Of a stretch of 64,000 nucleotides of DNA, positions 38,173 through 46,930 are shown piece after piece (the first letter of the stretch is position 1; the number at the start of each line of letters is the position of its first letter). The stretch is from JABDMH01 sp965223105. GTDB lineage: Bacteria > Bacteroidota > Bacteroidia > Chitinophagales > Saprospiraceae. Under the pieces are notes generated by a model. It was not told where the DNA came from and did not search any database. It worked only from the letters and a program-made list of their open reading frames with translations. Location of the stretch: positions 1,054,001 through 1,118,000 of the forward strand of contig OZ244987.1 in NCBI GenBank assembly GCA_965223105.1, given 5' to 3'. The position numbers were made by a program, and so were the translations under genes.

Positions 38173-38178
38173 CAGAAG

Positions 38179-38754
38179 TCAGTGCTCAAGAATGTCATGT
38201 ACTCTTCTTCGCAGTTCAGGCAAGAGGTCCTGCTCAAACCACGGATTTTTTATTAACCAGAAGCGATTGCGAGGGGAGGGATGGGGTAGGGGCAAGAAAC
38301 GTGGCAGGTACTCTTGATAAGACTTCACTGTTTCAGTCAAGTTTTTCTTTTTAGTTGAACCGAGATAATAGTTTTGAGCGTATTGGCCGATTAAGAGGGT
38401 AAGTTGGACTTTATGGAGGCGCGAGATTAATTTCTGGTGCCAGGTGGGTGCACATTCGGCTCGAGGCTGTAGATCTCCCGAACTGCCCTTGCCGGGATAA
38501 CAGAATCCCATCGGCACAATGCCAAAATTATTAGGATCATAAAAGACGTCGTCTTTTACTCCCAACCACTTGCGGAGCTGGATACCGCTGAGATCCTTCC
38601 AAGGTATTCCTGATTCATGCACTTTTTTTCCGGGTGCCTGACCAATGAGAAGGATAGATGATCGAGCAGTGATGCTGAAGATCGGATTGGGGCCAAGTGC
38701 TAGGTGCTCATGGCAGATTTGGCAGTTGCGAATTTCCTCTATCAGGGCCTTCAT
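38179..38754 (-). CDS. Uracil-DNA glycosylase superfamily protein
   Basis: A 191-residue protein. Motifs of the UDG fold: LLIGQAPGKKVHESGIPW (motif A region), a strand LTLLIGQYAQNYY, and LPLPHPSPRN with the His-Pro-Ser motif B loop. Cysteines at the N-terminus (NCQICH) and in the middle (GFCYPG, ECAP) are spaced unlike the classic family-4 Fe-S set, so the subclass is not assigned. It may remove uracil or another base from DNA, or be an inactive relative. It is third of four minus-strand genes, 12 bp from the nitrilase gene. Confidence 0.75.
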   Translation of the reverse strand: MKALIEEIRNCQICHEHLALGPNPIFSITARSSILLIGQAPGKKVHESGIPWKDLSGIQLRKWLGVKDDVFYDPNNFGIVPMGFCYPGKGSSGDLQPRAECAPTWHQKLISRLHKVQLTLLIGQYAQNYYLGSTKKKNLTETVKSYQEYLPRFLPLPHPSPRNRFWLIKNPWFEQDLLPELRRRVHDILEH

Positions 38755-38766
38755 TCTCTGATAAGG

Positions 38767-39684
38767 TTACTGTCTTAAGCGAAAATTGAATAGGTCTTGC
38801 CTGGCATAGTGGCCTGTGATATCAAGATCCATTTTGCTTTGAATCACAACGTCCAAATCTATCTCAGTCATCAAAATACCTTCTTCACCGTAGAGTGGCC
38901 CTTCAAGAATTTGCCCATATGGAGATACGATCATACTACCACCTCTACATATTTCCTCAGGAAGGCTGTGATCTATTCTTTCAACAAGGTGAGATGGATA
39001 GTCAGATCTAAGGAAGTATTGGTTAGAAGTGATGAGGTAGCACCTTCCTTCGCTGGCTATATGCTGCATGGAAACTGACCAGGATGATCTGGCATCGGCA
39101 GTTGGTGCGAGGTAAAGATCTACTCCGGCTTGGTAGAGAGCCATCCTGGCTAAGGGCATCATATTCTCCCAGCAAATCAGTCCAGCCGTTCGAAATCCTG
39201 ATATAGGATAGGATACGAGAGAGGATCCATCTCCCTCACCCCAGATGACTCGCTCAGTACCTGTCGGCTTGATTTTTCGATGCTTCCCCAGTATCCTACC
39301 TTCCCGATCAAAGAAAAAGATGCTGCAATAGAGTGTACGATTTATCTTATCCCTTTCGGTCACCCCGACGACCAAAAACAACTTGTACTGTGCTGCGATC
39401 GATCTAAGTTGTTGGTAGGTTACATCATCGACCTCTACACTGCAATCCCAATACTCCTGCCACAACTCTCTGCCTTCGGAGGTCCTGTTTCCAACCACCG
39501 CTCCAAAGTCCAGTCCCCTTGGATAACCGGGAATCAATGACTCTGGGAACAGAACCAGATCGACTTTTTGATCAGCGCATTGCTGACAGACCTCCTCAAT
39601 TTTTTGCAGGGTTGCCTCATTGTCAAAGAAGATTGGAGTGACTTGGGCAGCAGCAACTTTGATCTGGCGATTGCGTTCTTGCAT
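38767..39684 (-). CDS. Nitrilase/carbon-nitrogen hydrolase
   Basis: A 305-residue enzyme. The catalytic triad is visible: Glu48 in FPESLIPGYP, Lys137 in GKHRKIKPT and Cys171 in LICWENMMP. The surrounding sequence fits the nitrilase branch rather than amidases, but the exact substrate is unknown. It is cytoplasmic by lack of signal. It follows the M20 gene by 9 bp, so the two may work on related amides or nitriles. Confidence 0.85.
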   Translation of the reverse strand: MQERNRQIKVAAAQVTPIFFDNEATLQKIEEVCQQCADQKVDLVLFPESLIPGYPRGLDFGAVVGNRTSEGRELWQEYWDCSVEVDDVTYQQLRSIAAQYKLFLVVGVTERDKINRTLYCSIFFFDREGRILGKHRKIKPTGTERVIWGEGDGSSLVSYPISGFRTAGLICWENMMPLARMALYQAGVDLYLAPTADARSSWSVSMQHIASEGRCYLITSNQYFLRSDYPSHLVERIDHSLPEEICRGGSMIVSPYGQILEGPLYGEEGILMTEIDLDVVIQSKMDLDITGHYARQDLFNFRLRQ

Positions 39685-39693
39685 TTAAATCGT

Positions 39694-41409
39694 TTACAAT
39701 AGAGCTTCGGTCAGAATTCCAAGATACGTCTTGATTGCATCCAGGTAATTGCCGAGTCGGATATTTTCATTCGGGCTGTGCTGGTTATTGTCACGATTAA
39801 CACAAGGTACGGTGACAGCTGGAATCCCAAGGGTCTGCACAAACGGAGCGATCGGAATGGATCCTCCCGAGGTACGAATCTTGACTGGTGGTGTCCCAAA
39901 TACCCGGGTTAAGCTTCGATCCAGCCAGGTACCAACCTCCGAATCAAAGGGAGTTCGGAATGCTCCATAGGAAATCTGGTGACTCATGGACAGGATTTTA
40001 GGATGGGTCATCCGTTCTTCTTCGTCGGGCTCCTGATTACAAATATAGAATCCCTGCCCTTCGATATGATGGCGAATCAGTTCGATCAATCGACGAGGGT
40101 TACTTTCTTTCACTGTTCGAATATCCAAATTCACTACAGCGGCACTGGGAATGATCGTACGCACTTTTGTGCCAACCCAAGCTGCTGACATACCTCGGAT
40201 ATTGAGGGAAGGATACTGAATGGCTTCCTGGTAGGTCGATGCAACGCCTTCTGGGTGAGCAATGCCAATGCTCTTTTGGATCGCCTTCTCGTCATCAGGC
40301 ACTTCAGCGAGAATCCGCCTGGTATCCTCGTCGATGGTGATCCCATCATAAAATCCTGGGATCGTTACTCTGCCCGATTCATCCTTCATTGAAGCGAGTA
40401 ATTGAGCAAGTCTAAATGCTGGGTTGGGAGCATAGTTACCATAATGCCCTGAGTGTTGAGGTACTCGAGGACCATAAGTAGTAAGTCGCATGGTAGTAAT
40501 GCCGCGAGCACCAAAAGTAAGCGTGGGTTGGTTGGTGATGTGGCGAGGACCATCAAAGATGATGAGCATGTCGGCAGCCAACTTTGTTCGATTCGCTTCT
40601 ACCGCTGCGGGCAAATGTGGCGAACCCAACTCCTCTTCACAGTCCATAATGATCTTCAGGTTATAGTTTGTTTCCCAGCCCTTTTCCTTGGCAATTTCCA
40701 ATGCGGTCAAGAAAGCAGATATCGGACCTTTTGCATCAGAGGCGCTGCGGCAAAATATTCGCCAGTCCAGGTCGATCCTTTCCCTCAACTTGATCCATGG
40801 GATCGATTTCCAATCATCCCGATCTGGTGCCTTTAGTACTGGGATGAACGGATCAGATTGATTCCATTTGCTGGCATCGACAGGTTGGCCATCCACCTGC
40901 AAGTATACAAGTACAGTTTTTGCCCCCGGGGTATGGATGCGGTCAGCATAGAGCAAATCGATCCCATCGGTAGGTATTCGTTCTGTAGCAAATCCAAGCC
41001 TTCTGAAGGCATTTTCCAGATAAACCAAATTGGGCTCTAGATCCTGGGGAATGTGGGCATCGTTGGGTAAGGAGAGAAAGTTTCGAAAAGAATCAATGGA
41101 TGATGACAAGTTTGCCAGAGCTGTTTCATGGATTTGCTCAGCAGACACCTGATTAATGAGGGCACCTGGCAAAGTATCGTCCGATACTAATCGGTCTGTT
41201 TTAGACTCGCCTGAATGACACATTCGGGTACGAGAGATTTTCACTTCTTCTAGGCTAAGTAACAGATCGTCAGTTGATTGAGAAAAATATAAAGATTGCC
41301 AAAAGAGCCCTTTCTGATTGAGCAACTTTGTTGGTGTGCCCTCACTGGTGACAGGACTGGCCCATAGCCCGAGAAAATAGAGCAGCATACAAATTTTCCG
41401 GAATTTCAT
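39694..41409 (-). CDS. Exported M20 family metallopeptidase
   Basis: Start at ATG 41409 gives MKFRKICMLLYFLGLWA, a signal peptide; a start at 41481 would add 24 residues. The 571-residue protein shows M20 features: VYLQVDGQPVD, a catalytic-type IIMDCEEELGSPHLPAAVEA, LTFGARGITT, and late conserved GGSIPIAPFV and VNRDNNQHSPNENI with the zinc histidine. Members cleave dipeptides or acyl-amino acids with two zinc ions. First gene of the tight minus-strand operon with nitrilase, UDG-like and acyltransferase genes. Confidence 0.85.
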   Translation of the reverse strand: MKFRKICMLLYFLGLWASPVTSEGTPTKLLNQKGLFWQSLYFSQSTDDLLLSLEEVKISRTRMCHSGESKTDRLVSDDTLPGALINQVSAEQIHETALANLSSSIDSFRNFLSLPNDAHIPQDLEPNLVYLENAFRRLGFATERIPTDGIDLLYADRIHTPGAKTVLVYLQVDGQPVDASKWNQSDPFIPVLKAPDRDDWKSIPWIKLRERIDLDWRIFCRSASDAKGPISAFLTALEIAKEKGWETNYNLKIIMDCEEELGSPHLPAAVEANRTKLAADMLIIFDGPRHITNQPTLTFGARGITTMRLTTYGPRVPQHSGHYGNYAPNPAFRLAQLLASMKDESGRVTIPGFYDGITIDEDTRRILAEVPDDEKAIQKSIGIAHPEGVASTYQEAIQYPSLNIRGMSAAWVGTKVRTIIPSAAVVNLDIRTVKESNPRRLIELIRHHIEGQGFYICNQEPDEEERMTHPKILSMSHQISYGAFRTPFDSEVGTWLDRSLTRVFGTPPVKIRTSGGSIPIAPFVQTLGIPAVTVPCVNRDNNQHSPNENIRLGNYLDAIKTYLGILTEALL

Positions 41410-41608
41410 AAGGTCTAATCTACCGAAAACTTTCATTCCTGAACAAGTAAGTTGCCCTTGGGAATCCGTCAGCAACGTCACATGAGTCGAACCAGGCAGG
41501 ATAAGAATCTCGAGATATAAAAGGGTTTGACAATATAAGTCGAAGTCTGATAGGACTTCCAGAGAAGGTCAAAATTTCTGTACTTTGCTGGGACCATATT
41601 CATCTTTC

Positions 41609-42661
41609 ATGAAATTTATTTCTTGCCAATGTCCGGGTACTTTTGAGCTTATGGAGAAACCATATCCAGCCCTGACATCAGGAAAGGCGCTGATAAGGAT
41701 TTCTTTTATCGGTATTTGTGGCACCGATCTACATGCATTTCAGGGTAATCAACCTTTTTTCACTTATCCCAGAATTTTAGGTCATGAACTCTCTGGGGTG
41801 ATCTTAGATATAGACGATGACACTGAGGGTTTCAACGTTGGAGATCCGGTCGTGATCATGCCCTACATTTCCTGTGGCATTTGCAATGCCTGTCGATCTG
41901 GCAGGAGCAACTGTTGCAGACAATTGCAAGTCCTTGGGGTGCATACTGATGGTGGAATGCAGGAAGTAATCTCTGTTCCGACCTCGTTGTTGGTTTCTGC
42001 TCCAGATCTCGCCATTGATCGGATGGCGGTTGTTGAACCCTTATCGATTGGTGCGCATGCCGTAGCTCGAGCTGGAAGTATGGATGGAACAACTGTCCTC
42101 GTGGTGGGTTGTGGGCCGATTGGAATGGGAGTCATGGCTTTTGCGAAGTTGGAGGGAGCGCAGGTCATTGCCATGGATGTGAATGCCCATAGGTTGGAGT
42201 TTGTCAAAGATCAGCTTGACCTGCAGCATGTGATATTAGCTACTGATGAATCTATCAACCAGATTGCTGAAGTTACTAAAGGAGAATTGTGCCACGCGGT
42301 TTTTGATGCCACGGGTAATAAGAAGGCAATGGAAAGAGGAGTACATTTTATGGCCCATGGTGGGCAATATCTCTTGGTGGGCTTGTTCAATGGCGCTTTG
42401 TCTTTTCATCATCCATTGATTCATGCCCGGGAAGGCAGTATTCTCTGCAGTAGAAATGCAACCAAGCAGGATTTTGAAAAGGTGATCGGTATGTTGACCA
42501 AGGATCAATTTCCCGTAGATAACTATATATCACACCGCGTTCCGTTTACCCACATGATTGAGGAATTTCCATCTTGGTTACAGCCGGAGTCCTCTGTCAT
42601 GAAAGCCTTAGTTGAGATGGAGTATGGAGAGGACGCTAATCATGAAAATCAGATCCAATGA
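41609..42661 (+). CDS. Zinc-dependent medium-chain alcohol/sugar-acid dehydrogenase
   Basis: Start at ATG 41609 (MKFISCQCPG). The 350-residue MDR protein has the catalytic zinc site CGTDLHAFQG and GHELSG, the four-cysteine structural zinc lobe CGICNACRSGRSNCC, and the NAD(P) Rossmann motif VLVVGCGPIGMGV. It resembles L-galactonate/L-idonate-type sugar-acid dehydrogenases, so it may oxidise a deoxysugar acid. It overlaps the mutarotase gene by 4 bp (ATGA), pointing to a sugar catabolic unit. Confidence 0.85.
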   Translation: MKFISCQCPGTFELMEKPYPALTSGKALIRISFIGICGTDLHAFQGNQPFFTYPRILGHELSGVILDIDDDTEGFNVGDPVVIMPYISCGICNACRSGRSNCCRQLQVLGVHTDGGMQEVISVPTSLLVSAPDLAIDRMAVVEPLSIGAHAVARAGSMDGTTVLVVGCGPIGMGVMAFAKLEGAQVIAMDVNAHRLEFVKDQLDLQHVILATDESINQIAEVTKGELCHAVFDATGNKKAMERGVHFMAHGGQYLLVGLFNGALSFHHPLIHAREGSILCSRNATKQDFEKVIGMLTKDQFPVDNYISHRVPFTHMIEEFPSWLQPESSVMKALVEMEYGEDANHENQIQ

Positions 42662-43005
42662 ATGCAGGGAGAAGGTGTTTTGCATGTGACTTAAAAGATG
42701 ATCCGAAGTTGATCGAGCAGTATAAGGAGTATCATGCCGAAGGCAATGTCTGGCAGGAGGTGATTGAAAGCTTGAAAGATACCGGTATCGAGGCTATGCA
42801 GATTTATTTAGTTGGCAACAGACTATTTATGATTATGGAAGTCAATGATGGTTTTTCACTGGTTGAGAAAAACAAAAAGGATTTGGCCAATGCGAAGGTG
42901 CAGGAATGGGAAGATCTGATGTGGACTTTTCAGCAGGCTTTGCCCTGGGCTTTGCCTGGACAAAAATGGGTGGAGATGGAAAAAATATTTGATATCGAAT
43001 TTTGA
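42658..43005 (+). CDS. L-rhamnose mutarotase-like protein (RhaM/FucM family)
   Basis: A 115-residue protein with the short ferredoxin-like fold of this family: FACDLKDDPKLIEQYKEYH with the catalytic-type His, VWQEVIESLKDTGI, and WEDLMWTFQQALPWALPG. These enzymes interconvert alpha and beta forms of rhamnose or fucose. Its coupling to the dehydrogenase (ATGA overlap) suggests deoxysugar use. Together with the fucosidase at 22.6-24.7 kb it points to L-fucose metabolism; this is inference. A TACATTTG element follows before the next operon. Confidence 0.85.
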   Translation: MNAGRRCFACDLKDDPKLIEQYKEYHAEGNVWQEVIESLKDTGIEAMQIYLVGNRLFMIMEVNDGFSLVEKNKKDLANAKVQEWEDLMWTFQQALPWALPGQKWVEMEKIFDIEF

Positions 43006-43170
43006 TTCGCGATAAGCAATTGATGAATTTTTCTCTGACCATTTAAATTCTTACAATCGCTTAGTCTACAATTAATTCAAGGCAAAAGGCTTGAACAGTT
43101 TCTTCAGAAATTAATTTTTGGGCACGGCTCAACCCACAGGTGAAAAATCGCCTGTGCAGCGTGGTAGTTT

Positions 43171-43178
43171 TACATTTG
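43171..43178 (+). promoter_or_regulatory. Candidate -7 element TACATTTG
   Basis: A perfect TAnnTTTG match 22 bp before the ATG of the Nramp-like gene. It would start the 5-oxoproline operon separately from the mutarotase gene upstream. No clear -33 TTTG is seen. Confidence 0.4.
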
Positions 43179-43200
43179 GCTGATACGCTATATATGAAAA

Positions 43201-44412
43201 ATGCTTAAAAGGCTAAAACAAATTGGGCCTGGAGCCATGGTTGCAGCAGCCTTTATTGGTCCGGGAACTGTGACCACCGCTACAATTGCTGGTGCCAGCT
43301 ATGGCTATGTCCTGCTATGGGCAATTTTGTTCTCGTTATGTTCTACCATTGTGTTGCAGGAGATGTCGGCCAGGCTGGGGTTAATTACCCAAGCAGGCGT
43401 TGGAGATGCATTACGTAAGAGGGCAGGTAGTCCGGTGATCAAGGTGATGATCTCCTTGATCGTGATCATTGCCATTTTAATTGGCAATGCTGCCTATGAA
43501 GCAGGAAATATAGCGGGAGCAGCCATCGGATTTCAAAAGTATACCACTTCATTTGCTGTCGATCCCATTCCTCTGATCATAGGCTTGTTGGCTTTTCTTC
43601 TGCTATATAGTGGCAAATATTTGCTGATTGAAAAATTCCTAATGGGGATGGTAGGTTTGATGGGCCTGATATTCTTACAGGCAGCAATAATGCTGAAACC
43701 GGATCTGTATGCCCTTATTAAGTCTCTGTTTATACCGGTTGTACCTTCCGGCTCCGAAATGATTGTAGTCGGTCTCATTGGTACAACCGTAGTACCGTAT
43801 AATCTGTTTCTCCATGCATCCTCCGTGAAGGAAAAGTGGAATGAAGCAGATGATCTGGCAACTGTACGTATGGACACGATGATTTCTGTCGGCTTGGGTG
43901 GTCTCATAACCATGGCTATCTTGGTCACTTCAGCAGCTGCCTTTACTGGCTCAAATGGAAGCATCACTGGCTTGTCAGATCTTTCCAAGCAATTACATCC
44001 CCTGCTTGGCACTTGGTCAGAAAGCTTTATTGCTCTGGGATTTCTTGCAGCAGGTTTTACTTCGGCGGTAACTGCGCCATTGGCTGCGGCCTTTGCTTCC
44101 GTTGAGATTTTGGGCTGGAATGAGGGCCTTACAGGCAGCCGATTTCGAATGGTTTGGGGGTTTGTGTTGATTTGTGGAATAATTTTATCCTCCTTGGGCT
44201 TTAAACCCACTCAAGTGATCCTACTGGCACAAGTCGCCAATGGTGTTCTTCTACCCTTTGTGGCAATATTCTTGCTTTGGGTGATGAATGATGAGGGTAT
44301 CTTAGGATCATATAAAAATTCACGTACTGCAAATGGCTTAGGGATCCTGGTTATTGCTGTTACTTTGTTACTTGGCCTTCGTAGTATTGGCGGAGCTTTA
44401 GGTCTATTATAA
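43201..44412 (+). CDS. Nramp-related transporter (YcsG-like) of the 5-oxoproline operon
   Basis: A 403-residue membrane protein with about eleven hydrophobic helices. It is a clear Nramp relative, but TM1 reads GPGT at residues 20-23 where metal Nramps have DPGN, and TM6 reads VPYN (198-201) where they have MPHN, so the metal-binding Asp, Met and His are absent. This matches B. subtilis YcsG, whose gene lies beside the pxp/kip genes. It probably imports a non-metal substrate, such as 5-oxoproline (inference). It is 8 bp upstream of pxpA. Confidence 0.85.
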   Translation: MLKRLKQIGPGAMVAAAFIGPGTVTTATIAGASYGYVLLWAILFSLCSTIVLQEMSARLGLITQAGVGDALRKRAGSPVIKVMISLIVIIAILIGNAAYEAGNIAGAAIGFQKYTTSFAVDPIPLIIGLLAFLLLYSGKYLLIEKFLMGMVGLMGLIFLQAAIMLKPDLYALIKSLFIPVVPSGSEMIVVGLIGTTVVPYNLFLHASSVKEKWNEADDLATVRMDTMISVGLGGLITMAILVTSAAAFTGSNGSITGLSDLSKQLHPLLGTWSESFIALGFLAAGFTSAVTAPLAAAFASVEILGWNEGLTGSRFRMVWGFVLICGIILSSLGFKPTQVILLAQVANGVLLPFVAIFLLWVMNDEGILGSYKNSRTANGLGILVIAVTLLLGLRSIGGALGLL

Positions 44413-44420
44413 CTTTTGAC

Positions 44421-45182
44421 ATGAGGAGCATTGATATCAACTGCGACATGGGAGAGAGTTTTGGGCAGTACCGTATTGGGAATGATGCGGCAATATTTCC
44501 TTACATCACATCATGCAATATTGCTTGTGGTATGCACGCAGGCGATCCCACACAAATGGATAAAACCATTGACTTGGCACTTAAGCATGGGGTACAAATT
44601 GGAGCGCACCCAGGGTATCCAGATCTTATGGGATTTGGCCGAAGGGATATGGCCATATCGGAGAGGGATTTACTTGCGCTCATCAGGTACCAAGTGAGTG
44701 CTTTGAAAGGGATGATTGAAAGTAAGGGTGGAAGACTGTCATACGTTAAACCTCATGGGGCTCTTTACAACAAGGCGGCACGTTCTCCTCAGATCGCAAA
44801 TATCATCATGACTGCAATAAATTCTATCGATCCTAATCTGGTGACCGTCGGTTTGGCTGGAAGTATCATGGAGCAAGAAGCCCATAAGATGGGATGTAGA
44901 TTTATCGCTGAAGCATTTGCAGACCGCAGGTATGCTGAATCAGGCAGGTTGACGCCCAGACATGAAGACAAGGCCGTGATCACTGATCCTCACGCAGCTG
45001 TAGCACAGGTTATTTCCATTGTACTTTCTGAAAAAGTAAAGACCACATTGAATGGCTGGGTCCCTTTGCGAGCTCAGACGATTTGTATTCATGGTGACAA
45101 TGCCTCGGCGGTGCCTATCTTAAGAGCGATCGACCAGACCCTCACAGAAAAGAATGTTCAGAAGGTACATTTTCATCTATGA
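44421..45182 (+). CDS. pxpA: 5-oxoprolinase subunit A (LamB/YcsF family)
   Basis: A 253-residue protein with the LamB/YcsF signature: SIDINCDMGESFGQYRIGND, SCNIACGMHAGDP, GVQIGAHPGYPDLMGFGRR, YVKPHGALYNKA and EAFADRRY. With PxpB and PxpC it forms the ATP-dependent 5-oxoprolinase that turns pyroglutamate into glutamate in the cytoplasm. The stop overlaps the pxpB start by four bases, so they are translated together. Confidence 0.95.
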   Translation: MRSIDINCDMGESFGQYRIGNDAAIFPYITSCNIACGMHAGDPTQMDKTIDLALKHGVQIGAHPGYPDLMGFGRRDMAISERDLLALIRYQVSALKGMIESKGGRLSYVKPHGALYNKAARSPQIANIIMTAINSIDPNLVTVGLAGSIMEQEAHKMGCRFIAEAFADRRYAESGRLTPRHEDKAVITDPHAAVAQVISIVLSEKVKTTLNGWVPLRAQTICIHGDNASAVPILRAIDQTLTEKNVQKVHFHL

Positions 45183-45895
45183 GGATCGTTCCCTTTGGAG
45201 ACAATGCATTGTTGATGCAATGGGATCAAAAGATTGATCAAAAGTTAAACTTGACCATTCACAACCTGGCTGATGCAATCCAGTCCTTGTCAAGGAGTGA
45301 GGTAACCCACCTTACGCCTTCCTATTGCTCTTTGGTGGTTGGTTATAATCCCAAAATGACCGACTTCTTTCGGTTGAGAAAGATGCTGATGAACATTGCT
45401 GAAAACATGAAACCAGGTCAGTATGGCCAGCAAAGGACCATTGAAATTCCTGTTTGCTTCGATTCCCCCTTTTCGCTGGATATGGATTTCATTTGTAAGA
45501 GAGCGGAATTAAGCGAGTCGATGGTCATTGAGCAATTCTTGCATCAGACATACCAGGTTTTCTTACTGGGTTTTCTGCCAGGGTTCCCTTACTTGGGAAT
45601 TCTGCCAAAGATTTTGGAGTGCCAGCGAAAGCCAGTACCACGCAAAAGAATACCCACCGGGTCTATAGGCGTAGCAGGTCGTCAAACCGGTATCTATCCT
45701 GTAGAGTCGCCTGGTGGTTGGCAGATTATCGGTCGGACCCCCGTACCCATCTTTGATCCATCCCAACATGATATATTTCTCCTGCGACCTGGTGATGAAG
45801 TCCGGTTTAGACCCATAACCGAAGTTGACTATAACCAGATAGAAGCGCAACTCCTGACGGGAGATTTCAAATGGTCAATGATAGGTTATGAATAA
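45179..45895 (+). CDS. pxpB: 5-oxoprolinase subunit B (KipI family)
   Basis: A 238-residue protein with the KipI/AHS1 signature: MRIVPFGDNALLMQW at the start, then the cyclophilin-like domain with LGFLPGFPYLGILP, RIPTGSIGVAGRQTGIYPVE and SPGGWQIIGRTP. It is the ATP-binding partner of PxpC. It overlaps both neighbours (4 bp with pxpA, 8 bp with pxpC), a strong sign of one operon. Confidence 0.95.
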   Translation: MRIVPFGDNALLMQWDQKIDQKLNLTIHNLADAIQSLSRSEVTHLTPSYCSLVVGYNPKMTDFFRLRKMLMNIAENMKPGQYGQQRTIEIPVCFDSPFSLDMDFICKRAELSESMVIEQFLHQTYQVFLLGFLPGFPYLGILPKILECQRKPVPRKRIPTGSIGVAGRQTGIYPVESPGGWQIIGRTPVPIFDPSQHDIFLLRPGDEVRFRPITEVDYNQIEAQLLTGDFKWSMIGYE

Positions 45896-46832
45896 TTACA
45901 GTCTATTGAAATTTCTTAAACCTGGACTAAATACGCAGATCCATGACGGTGGAAGAGTGGGTCATCAGTCCCTAGGTGTTCCGGTAGGTGGCTTTATGGA
46001 TCGACGTTCTGCAACCCGTGCCAATTGGTTGGTTGGCAATGATCTTGATGGACCCTTGCTTGAGATTACTTTTGCAGGTCCCACCATTCTGTTTGAGCAT
46101 GCGTGCCAGATTGCGATTACAGGAGCCAACATGTCACCCCGTATCAATGACAGAGCCACTAGAACCGATTGTACATTATCTATAGAGCCAGGTGATATTC
46201 TTTCCTTCGGTAGGCTTCATGCCGGTTGTCGAGCCTATTTAGCCGTAGGTGGAGAATGGAAGGTAGTAGCTTGGTTGGGCAGCTGCAGTGCCATGGGTAA
46301 TCTGAGTCCGCTTTTGACTCCGGATAGCATTTTTCACAAAGGCTCGTATTTGAAGGTTCTGACGGGTGTGCAATCAGTCAAGAGGGTTATTCCAAGGAAT
46401 CGAAGGATCATCTGGAAGAATCCCTTCGAAGTACGTGTTACGAAAGGGCCCGAATTAGAAATGTTTCCCCCAAAGTTTATTTCGAAGTTCTTTAGTTCCT
46501 GGCACGAAATTACACCCCAATCAAACCGAATGGGTTATCGACTAAAATACACCGATGAAGGTGATCTTCAGTTGCCGGAAATGATTTCTTCCGGTTGCAT
46601 TCCTGGAACCATCCAAATCACCCATGCGGGGCAACCAATCATACTTATGGCCGATGCCCAGACTACAGGTGGTTATTGGCGTATTGCCAATATCATCTCA
46701 CCAGATTTATCGATCGTAGCCCAAGCTAAGCCAGGAGATCGGGTCAAGTTTCAGCTAGTAGACCTGGATGAGGCGGCCAAGGTTAGGCAAATTTGTCAGT
46801 ATGAGGATACTTTCCTGCTTGGGCAGGAATGA
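45888..46832 (+). CDS. pxpC: 5-oxoprolinase subunit C (KipA family)
   Basis: A 314-residue KipA/AHS2 protein: FLKPGLNTQIHDGGRVGHQS at the start, GVPVGGFMDRRSATRANWLV, AYLAVGGEWK, SNRMGYRL and ILMADAQTTGGYWRIANI. It completes the PxpABC 5-oxoprolinase. The start overlaps the pxpB stop by 8 bp. It is the last gene of the operon; two alternative hairpins follow at 46877-46923. Confidence 0.95.
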   Translation: MNNYSLLKFLKPGLNTQIHDGGRVGHQSLGVPVGGFMDRRSATRANWLVGNDLDGPLLEITFAGPTILFEHACQIAITGANMSPRINDRATRTDCTLSIEPGDILSFGRLHAGCRAYLAVGGEWKVVAWLGSCSAMGNLSPLLTPDSIFHKGSYLKVLTGVQSVKRVIPRNRRIIWKNPFEVRVTKGPELEMFPPKFISKFFSSWHEITPQSNRMGYRLKYTDEGDLQLPEMISSGCIPGTIQITHAGQPIILMADAQTTGGYWRIANIISPDLSIVAQAKPGDRVKFQLVDLDEAAKVRQICQYEDTFLLGQE

Positions 46833-46876
46833 TGTTGCACTTCCGGCTATGCATAACTATTGAGAGCCGATGACTC

Positions 46877-46923
46877 GTCCGGATGCTAAAGTCCTTAGTA
46901 TTCGGACAAGAATGGTTAGTCCG
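46877..46923. other. Two competing hairpins after pxpC
   Basis: GTCCGGATGCTAA (46877-46889) can pair with TTAGTATTCGGAC (46895-46907), 13 pairs with two G-U. The CGGAC end (46903-46907) can instead pair with GTCCG (46919-46923). No T-run follows, so it is at most a weak terminator for the convergent genes. Confidence 0.4.
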
Positions 46924-46930
46924 AAGACTG

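Noticed and set aside
42658..43005. Mutarotase as part of the 5-oxoproline operon
   Set aside because: A 195-bp gap and a TAnnTTTG element separate it from the Nramp-like gene; it is coupled to the dehydrogenase instead.
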